Under the pieces are notes generated by a model. That model was not told the DNA's origin and ran no database searches. It saw nothing but the letters and a program-made list of their open reading frames with translations. A stretch of 18,246 nucleotides of DNA from CAZOSF01 sp964582415. Lineage in GTDB: Bacteria > Bacteroidota > Bacteroidia > Flavobacteriales > Flavobacteriaceae. Both the position numbers and the translations under genes were made by a program. This document shows, one piece after another, positions 7,414-12,795 of this stretch. The DNA lies in contig CAZOSF010000050.1 of the NCBI GenBank assembly GCA_964582415.1, positions 1 through 18,246 of the forward strand, read 5' to 3'. How positions within the stretch are numbered: position 1 is the stretch's first letter; each line of letters begins with the position of its first letter.

Positions 7414-8835
7414 TTGGAAACACCCGAAAACGAATCCTTCCGCGACAGTATAGCTACTATTAGCGAAGAAGGGAAAAGAGCCTGGATTTTCCCAAAAAAA
7501 CCATCCGGGAAGTATTATGAATGGAGAAAAATAGTAAGCTACATCTTGCTTGTTATCCTTTTCGTATCTCCTTTCATAAAAATTAATGGACAACAGTTTA
7601 TTCTTCTGAATGTGTTGGAGCGTCGCTTCAATTTGTTCGGATTCCCATTCTGGCCACAGGATTTTCATCTTATTGTAATTATGATGATCATCGGGGTGGT
7701 CTTTGTTATTTTGTTTACCGTGGCCTATGGCCGACTCTTCTGTGGTTGGGTATGTCCGCAGACCATCTTTATGGAGATGGTTTTCCGACGTATTGAATAC
7801 TGGATTGAAGGAGATCGCGGGAAACAAATGCGATTGGCTAAACAACCGTGGAATGCAGAGAAAATCCGCAAGCGAGTAACGAAATGGATTGTTTTCTTTG
7901 TCATTTCCTTCCTGATTGCCAATGTCTTTCTAGCTTACCTTATTGGTAGTGACACCTTGTTGGAATACATTACAGAGGGCCCTATGGATAATATGAGCAC
8001 CTTCATTTCATTGCTCATTTTTACCGGTGTCTTTTATTTCATCTTTGCCTGGTTCCGGGAGCAGGTATGTATCATAGCCTGTCCATACGGTCGTTTACAA
8101 GGCGTACTGTTAGACAACAAATCCATTATTGTGGCGTATGACCATAAGCGTGGAGAGAAGGAAAAAGGTCGTGCCAAATTTAATAAGCAAGAAGACCGTG
8201 CTGCCAGTGGGAAAGGTGATTGTATCGATTGTGGACAATGTGTTCATGTTTGTCCAACTGGGATTGATATCCGTAATGGTACCCAATTGGAATGTGTAAA
8301 CTGTACGGCTTGTATTGACGCTTGCGATTATATGATGGATTCTGTAGGACTTCCAAAGGGTCTCATCCGATATGCTAGTGAAGATAACATTGAGAAAAAA
8401 GCTAAATTCAAGTTTACTGCCCGATTAAAGGGCTATACCGCCGTTCTGGTCATCTTGTTGGGGGTCTTCACAGGAATGCTATTCTTGCGCAACGATATCG
8501 AAGCCTCTGTTTTACGTCTGCCAGGTTCACTTTATGAGCACAAAGAAGGGAATGTAATAAGTAACGTGTATACGTATAAACTTGTAAATAAGACTACTAA
8601 AAACATCGAGGATGTTCATTTCAAATTGATATCACATGATGGTACCATTTCGTTGGTAAAAACCGATAATTTCACGGTACCTGAAAATGGAATAGAAGAA
8701 GGAACCTTGTTTATTGAGATTGATGCAGGAAAACTGTCCAGCGATAGGGAAAAGATAAAAGTTGGGGTGTATAGCGGAGAGAAACTTATTGAAACGACAC
8801 AAACCTCCTTCCTTGGCCCAAGGAGTTTTAAATAA
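7414..8835 (+). CDS. ccoG: cbb3 oxidase accessory protein CcoG (FixG/RdxA family ferredoxin)
   Basis: CcoG is a membrane-bound iron-sulfur protein of cbb3 assembly, implicated in Cu(II) reduction. From the TTG at 7414 it has 473 residues and begins with ETPENESFRDSIATISEEG, as I recall flavobacterial CcoG proteins doing. About five membrane segments are seen (near 38-55, 85-105, 158-177, 195-212 and 341-358). Conserved Cys lie in FCGWVCP (C110, C114) and CIIACPYGR (C219, C223). Two [4Fe-4S] clusters are predicted from C270, C273, C276, C280 and C294, C297, C300, C304. The C-terminus (about 365-473) is the Ig-like periplasmic domain of the family. No in-frame ATG exists near the N-terminus; a TTG at 7366 would put the hairpin inside the coding sequence, and ATT at 7408 is an alternative. 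The product is certain, the start is not. Confidence 0.94.
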   Translation: METPENESFRDSIATISEEGKRAWIFPKKPSGKYYEWRKIVSYILLVILFVSPFIKINGQQFILLNVLERRFNLFGFPFWPQDFHLIVIMMIIGVVFVILFTVAYGRLFCGWVCPQTIFMEMVFRRIEYWIEGDRGKQMRLAKQPWNAEKIRKRVTKWIVFFVISFLIANVFLAYLIGSDTLLEYITEGPMDNMSTFISLLIFTGVFYFIFAWFREQVCIIACPYGRLQGVLLDNKSIIVAYDHKRGEKEKGRAKFNKQEDRAASGKGDCIDCGQCVHVCPTGIDIRNGTQLECVNCTACIDACDYMMDSVGLPKGLIRYASEDNIEKKAKFKFTARLKGYTAVLVILLGVFTGMLFLRNDIEASVLRLPGSLYEHKEGNVISNVYTYKLVNKTTKNIEDVHFKLISHDGTISLVKTDNFTVPENGIEEGTLFIEIDAGKLSSDREKIKVGVYSGEKLIETTQTSFLGPRSFK

Positions 8836-8841
8836 TTATAT

Positions 8842-9288
8842 ATGAAAATTAACTGGGGTACAGGAATCGTAATAGGCATGGTTTTGTTCATCGCATTTAT
8901 CATGACCATGGTAACCATAATGATCACCGATGAAAAGTACGATCATCAAATGGTTACTGATAGTTATTACGAAAAGGGGATGGTCTATCAAGAGGAAATA
9001 GATGCAGAGACTAATACAAAAGCACTTTCTTCCAACATAGAGGTTCAAAAGGCCGAGGAAGGCTGGCTTTTGATCTTTCCAAAGGAACTTGTGGAAAACC
9101 CAATAAAAGGGGTTGTCCAAATGTATCGACCTTCGAATGAGAAATTGGATTTTGAATTACCGATCCAGTTGGACGGAAATAGCATGTTGATTCCAAAGAA
9201 AATGTTGGTAGAAGGCAATTGGAACCTCAGTATTCGGTGGGAGATGCAAGGAAAACCCTATTTGTATAAGAAAGAACTTGTTTATTAA
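8842..9288 (+). CDS. ccoH: FixH/CcoH family cbb3 oxidase assembly protein
   Basis: This 148-residue protein begins MKINWGTGIVIGMVLF, the usual FixH opening, with one membrane helix at about 7-29. A periplasmic domain follows (about 45-148) with the FixH-like pattern DSYYEKGMVYQEEIDA and beta-rich sequence ending NWNLSIRWEMQGKPYLYKKEL. FixH/CcoH interacts with the oxidase and is needed for its assembly or stability. The gene starts 6 nt after ccoG. Its TAA stop overlaps the next start as TAATG (9286-9290), so the next protein is probably translated by coupled re-initiation. Confidence 0.93.
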   Translation: MKINWGTGIVIGMVLFIAFIMTMVTIMITDEKYDHQMVTDSYYEKGMVYQEEIDAETNTKALSSNIEVQKAEEGWLLIFPKELVENPIKGVVQMYRPSNEKLDFELPIQLDGNSMLIPKKMLVEGNWNLSIRWEMQGKPYLYKKELVY

Positions 9289-10004
9289 TGTTGTACACGG
9301 CATTCATATTGGGTTTAATGGGTAGTTTCCACTGCGTGGGAATGTGTGGACCTATTGCCTTTTTGTTGCCGTTAGACCGTACCAATACGTGGAGAAGGTA
9401 TCTGCAACTAACACTTTACCATATTGGCCGTTTACTAACTTATGGACTGTTGGGTGTTTTGTTTGGATTGTTGGGTCGAAGTTTTTATTTCTTCGGCTTT
9501 CAGCAACAGCTTTCCATTATTATTGGTATTGCAATGATCATCGTAGTATTGCTGCCCCAGCAATGGTTGGCAAAATATACCCTCTCAAAACCTCTATATG
9601 AAGTGATTTCGAAAGTAAAATCGTCTTTGGGGGAACAATTGAAAAAACGCAGTCCCGACACTTTTTTTACCATTGGATTCCTTAACGGGTTTTTGCCATG
9701 CGGATTGGTCTATATGGCGGTTTTTGGTGCAATTGCCACAGGAGCTTTATGGCAAGGAAGTCTTTACATGATGGTGTTTGGATTGGGAACCGTACCCTTG
9801 ATGACGGCTACGGCTTATTTCGGAAATTTCCTGAAGGGGAAAGCCCGTGAAAAGGTAAGAAGATTAATTCCGGTATTTGTTGTTATTATTGGGTTTGTAT
9901 TTATACTAAGAGGGCTGGGGTTGGGAATACCCTATGTCTCTCCAAAGCCTATGAAAGAAGTACAGGCCAACTACGAATGCCATGACATACCAAACAAAGT
10001 TTAA
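9288..10004 (+). CDS. SafE/DsbD_2-type membrane protein, cbb3-associated
   Basis: This 238-residue integral membrane protein has about six helices. It starts with the family signature GSFHCVGMCGPI (C16 and C20 in the first helix) and has a second, related signature FLNGFLPCGLVY (C138) starting the second half. This is the internal two-fold arrangement of the DsbD/UreH-type transmembrane family, usually named sulfite exporter TauE/SafE by automatic pipelines. Next to ccoG and ccoH, members of this family are thought to serve metal or thiol-redox supply to the oxidase rather than sulfite export (inference from synteny). The C-terminal tail carries one more Cys (C231). It starts on the ccoH stop. 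Confidence 0.88.
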   Translation: MLYTAFILGLMGSFHCVGMCGPIAFLLPLDRTNTWRRYLQLTLYHIGRLLTYGLLGVLFGLLGRSFYFFGFQQQLSIIIGIAMIIVVLLPQQWLAKYTLSKPLYEVISKVKSSLGEQLKKRSPDTFFTIGFLNGFLPCGLVYMAVFGAIATGALWQGSLYMMVFGLGTVPLMTATAYFGNFLKGKAREKVRRLIPVFVVIIGFVFILRGLGLGIPYVSPKPMKEVQANYECHDIPNKV

Positions 10005-10032
10005 ATTCAGTAGAACCTAAAAACCAATAACT

Positions 10033-10182
10033 ATGATAGTACAGAGAATACCTTTAGTGGACTGGGGAAATGGAGTAATTATGATTGGACTTTTTGCCCT
10101 AGTTGTAATCATATTGGTAGGTTTCCTAATTTATTATATGGGAGGCGGTGGCTCCAAAAAAGGAGACACTCCCGACGAATAA
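10033..10182 (+). CDS. Small single-span membrane protein, 49 aa
   Basis: This short frame begins at the ATG at 10033 and ends with TAA at 10180-10182, just before a strong terminator. The product opens MIVQRIPLVDWGNGVIMIG. It has one hydrophobic helix (about residues 14-36) and ends with a glycine-rich, charged tail GGGGSKKGDTPDE. It is the last gene of the cbb3 plus-strand run, 28 nt after the SafE-like gene. The WGNGV segment directly before the helix resembles the NWGTGIVIG that opens CcoH, so it may be a short CcoH-like or oxidase-associated peptide. I do not recognise a named family. Coding character is supported by position, a clean start and stop, and a membrane-type residue pattern. 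Confidence 0.7.
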   Translation: MIVQRIPLVDWGNGVIMIGLFALVVIILVGFLIYYMGGGGSKKGDTPDE

Positions 10183-10208
10183 ATTTTCCAACCAGATTAA
10201 TTTCAATT

Positions 10209-10247
10209 AAAAAGCGGGCATTCGAAGAAGTGAATAACCCGCTTTTT
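10209..10247. terminator. Bidirectional intrinsic terminator between the cbb3 operon and hemN
   Basis: AAAAAGCGGG (10209-10218) pairs with CCCGCTTTTT (10238-10247), and ATTC/GAAT in the loop can extend the pairing. T-runs follow the stem on both strands (TTTTTTT on the plus strand and TTTTT on the minus). It lies between the convergent 49-aa gene and hemN and can end transcription from either side. Confidence 0.92.
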
Positions 10248-10268
10248 TTCAACTAAAAAACCAAGCGT

Positions 10269-11633
10269 TTACACGGTCATCGAAAACAACTGTCGTTCCG
10301 GTTTGTTGCGTTGTAGCCTCAAATCGAAAGCCATACAGATATTTCGAACAAAAGGTTTCCCTTTTTCCGTGATGGTAATATGTTTAGACCCCAAAGTAAG
10401 CAACCCATCACTTTCGAATTCCTTCAATTGGATGAGTACATCGGGTAACGTGTCAAAATAAAGTTGTGGGTATTCCCATTGTGTGGAAAACCGGCACATT
10501 AAATTCAATATATGCTCGCGAATGATTAGATCTTCGTGGTCCAAATCATGACCTCTCAATAGGGGAAGCGCATCATTTTCGAGTAACTCGGCGTATTCTT
10601 CAATATCCTTGACATTTTGGGCAAATGCTGTCCAACAGTCACTTATTGCAGACACACCCAAGCCAATCATAATATTGGTTTTAGCTGGGGTATAGCCCAT
10701 AAAGTTGCGATGGATGGTTCCATTCGCTTGTGACTTAAATAAGTCATCCTGTGGAAGGCTGAAATGGTCCATGCCTATTTCTTGATAACCTACCTCCTCC
10801 AGTAATAACTTGCCAACTTCATACAATGCTCTCTTTTCATTGGGAGAAGGTAAATTTGATTCATTATAACCTCTTTGTCCGTTTCCCTTAATCCATGGAA
10901 CATGGGCATAGCTGTAAAAAGCGATTCGGTCGGGACGAAGTTCATTGGTCAAACGAATTGTTGCGGCCACGTCTTCCAATCTTTGAAAGGGGAGACCAAA
11001 GACAAGGTCATGCCCCACGGAAGTATAGCCCAATTCTCGTGCCCATTCGGTGACTCGTTTTACGTTTTCAAAAGGTTGGATTCGATGAATCGCCCTTTGA
11101 ACGTTTTCATTATAATCCTGAACTCCGAAACTTACTTTCGTAAAACCAAATGACGCCAATAGGGCCAAGTGCTCTTTGGTGGTATTATTAGGGTGCCCCT
11201 CAAAGCTCATCACCAGTTCTGAATGCTTCTGTACTCTTTCAAACAGACCTTCTATGAGTTTTGCAAGATGTTCGGGACTAAAAAAAGTAGGCGTACCACC
11301 TCCTAAATGCAACTCCTGAAGTATGGGTTGCTCTCCCAACAATTCTATATAAAGATCTAATTCTTTTAGTAATGCCTTTATGTAGGGTAGTTCCACCTCA
11401 TGATTTTTCGTGATCCTTTTGGTGCAACCACAAAATGTACACATACTCTCGCAAAATGGGAGATGTATGTAAACACTAATTCCTTTTGATTTGTCGGACG
11501 TACGAAACTGCTCCTGTAAACGTTCTATATAAATCTCGGTAGAAAAGCTATCAGTATTCCAATAAGGAACCGTTGGATAACTCGTATAGCGAGGTCCGGG
11601 AACATTGTATTTTTGAATCAGCTCGGCCGACAT
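10269..11633 (-). CDS. hemN: Oxygen-independent coproporphyrinogen III dehydrogenase (HemN)
   Basis: This radical SAM enzyme decarboxylates coproporphyrinogen III to protoporphyrinogen IX without oxygen. The product has 454 residues, close to Escherichia coli HemN. It opens with the HemN signature VPGPRYTSYPT. The cluster ligands are C61, C65 and C68 with C70 following (CESMCTFCGC), and Y55 precedes them, one residue lower than the essential Tyr and Cys I recall for E. coli HemN. GGGTPTF follows at about 109-115, and the C-terminal HemN domain (about 350-454) is intact, so this is HemN rather than the look-alike HemW. It supplies heme when oxygen is low, which fits the neighbouring cbb3 locus. 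Its upstream region carries the same operator and -7 layout as ccoI and ccoS. It starts with ATG at 11633. Confidence 0.96.
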   Translation of the reverse strand: MSAELIQKYNVPGPRYTSYPTVPYWNTDSFSTEIYIERLQEQFRTSDKSKGISVYIHLPFCESMCTFCGCTKRITKNHEVELPYIKALLKELDLYIELLGEQPILQELHLGGGTPTFFSPEHLAKLIEGLFERVQKHSELVMSFEGHPNNTTKEHLALLASFGFTKVSFGVQDYNENVQRAIHRIQPFENVKRVTEWARELGYTSVGHDLVFGLPFQRLEDVAATIRLTNELRPDRIAFYSYAHVPWIKGNGQRGYNESNLPSPNEKRALYEVGKLLLEEVGYQEIGMDHFSLPQDDLFKSQANGTIHRNFMGYTPAKTNIMIGLGVSAISDCWTAFAQNVKDIEEYAELLENDALPLLRGHDLDHEDLIIREHILNLMCRFSTQWEYPQLYFDTLPDVLIQLKEFESDGLLTLGSKHITITEKGKPFVRNICMAFDLRLQRNKPERQLFSMTV

Positions 11634-11653
11634 GGAGAAGTGGTTTCGTGGCT

Positions 11654-11661
11654 CAAAAGTA
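11654..11661 (-). promoter_or_regulatory. -7 promoter element for hemN
   Basis: Read on the minus strand this is TACTTTTG, an exact match to TAnnTTTG. It begins 23 nt after the operator at 11685-11696 and ends 20 nt before the hemN ATG. It is the best match of the three boxes with this layout. Confidence 0.65.
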
Positions 11662-11684
11662 GGATTAGGGCTATTTTATTAAAA

Positions 11685-11696
11685 TGATTTTTATCA
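11685..11696 (-). promoter_or_regulatory. Crp/Fnr-type operator upstream of hemN
   Basis: TGATTTTTATCA on the plus strand is TGATAAAAATCA in the hemN direction, with TGAT/ATCA arms around four bases. With its flank it reads AACTGATA-AAAA-TCAT in the hemN direction, sharing all twelve fixed positions with the ccoI and ccoS sites. It lies 51 nt before the hemN ATG. Low-oxygen activation of hemN by an Fnr-like protein is well known in other bacteria; here it is inferred. The site is 178 nt from the divergent hydrolase gene and probably does not act on it. Confidence 0.72.
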
Positions 11697-11840
11697 GTTA
11701 CCGAGGATATGACAATTAATAATCTAGTAAATTATGGATGTTCGAAAGGTTTGAAAGAAATTTTTCCAACCTCATATATTTTGGCAGTATTTTATTGTAA
11801 ATTAGGCAATCCTTTAACAATTGGGAAGCAGTAGTTTACG

Positions 11841-11848
11841 TACTTTTG
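11841..11848 (+). promoter_or_regulatory. -7 promoter element for the serine hydrolase gene
   Basis: TACTTTTG matches TAnnTTTG exactly and ends 26 nt before the ATG at 11875. A TTGG at 11821-11824, 16 nt upstream, could serve as the -33 element (TTTG-like). There is no Crp/Fnr-like palindrome at the 23-nt spacing, so this looks like an ordinary housekeeping-sigma promoter. The rest of the 11697-11840 spacer is AT-rich and holds nothing I can name. Confidence 0.55.
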
Positions 11849-11874
11849 CTATGTTTTAAATTTTTGTGCGTGTG

Positions 11875-12792
11875 ATGAGAATAATAATCGCATTTTCTTT
11901 TATGCTCTTGGCCAGTCTTTCCGAGGGAGTTGCACAACAACTTTTGCCCCTAAAAGCGACCACTTCCAAGTATGCAAATTTTAAGAACCTAACCAGCTCC
12001 AGTCTGCAAAAAGACCTGGAGAAGGAGATTATGGCGAATCCCCGATGGAAGAAATTGATTCAATCGAAAAAAATGGCAGTGGGAATCGTTGATTTAAGCG
12101 ATCCCAAAAATGCCAAATACGCCAGTCTGAATGGAAACCATATGATGTATGCTGCCAGTTTGCCTAAAATAGCGGTTTTGCTTACAGTAATGGAAGCAAT
12201 CGATAATGGTGAAATAGAGGAGACGGAGGCGATTCGAAAAGACATGCGATTGATGATTGCACGTTCCGACAATGCTGCGTCTAGTAGGTTAATCGACCTC
12301 GTTGGATATGAGCGTATTGAAAAAGTAATGACCCATCCTAAGTATAAATTTTACAGTAAAAAGGATGGTGGTGGTCTATGGGTTGGTAAACGCTATGGGA
12401 AGGGAGGCGATACCAATAGAGAACCTCTTAAGAATTTAAGTCATGCCGCTTCGGTAGATGAGGTATGTAAGTATTACTATATGTTGGCTCATGGTAAATT
12501 GGTAAATGAAGAGCGTTCCAAACAAATGCTAGACTATATGACCGATCCGGAACTGCACCATAAATTTGTCAATACCTTGGAGAAAACAGCACCCGAAGCA
12601 AAACTATATCGTAAGTCAGGTTCATGGAAAACCTACCATGCAGATTCGGTTTTGGTGTGGGGCGATGATCCAGATCACCGGTTCATTCTAGTGGCTTTGG
12701 TAGATGATCCAAACGGAGAACAAATTATTCGGGATTTAGTAAAACCCGCAGAAAAAGTGCTTCAAAAAAACCATTTGTTTGCAGCAAATTAA
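11875..12792 (+). CDS. Secreted class A beta-lactamase-related serine hydrolase
   Basis: The start chosen is the ATG at 11875 (MRIIIAFSFMLLASLSEGVA), which gives a clean Sec signal peptide. A GTG at 11866 would only add three residues. The 305-residue product has the penicilloyl-serine transferase motifs in order and at normal spacing: S95-LP-K98 (nucleophile and general base), S131-D-N133 and K247-S-G249. The omega-loop region reads REPLKNLSHAAS (182-193), so E183 might stand for the deacylating Glu of class A enzymes, but the ExxLN pattern is not kept. It may therefore be a beta-lactamase, a D,D-peptidase-like enzyme or another cell-wall hydrolase. Predicted location is the periplasm. A terminator lies 25 nt after the stop. 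No known resistance gene is recognisable. Confidence 0.87.
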   Translation: MRIIIAFSFMLLASLSEGVAQQLLPLKATTSKYANFKNLTSSSLQKDLEKEIMANPRWKKLIQSKKMAVGIVDLSDPKNAKYASLNGNHMMYAASLPKIAVLLTVMEAIDNGEIEETEAIRKDMRLMIARSDNAASSRLIDLVGYERIEKVMTHPKYKFYSKKDGGGLWVGKRYGKGGDTNREPLKNLSHAASVDEVCKYYYMLAHGKLVNEERSKQMLDYMTDPELHHKFVNTLEKTAPEAKLYRKSGSWKTYHADSVLVWGDDPDHRFILVALVDDPNGEQIIRDLVKPAEKVLQKNHLFAAN

Positions 12793-12795
12793 TTC

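Noticed and set aside
7399..7922. Minus-strand open frames antisense to ccoG
   Set aside because: They are shadows of a strongly conserved gene: no family resemblance, biased composition and no start context.
8616..9196. Minus-strand open frames opposite the ccoG-ccoH junction
   Set aside because: They lie antisense to well-supported genes and show compositional bias typical of shadow frames (Met- and Ile-rich low-complexity N-terminus).
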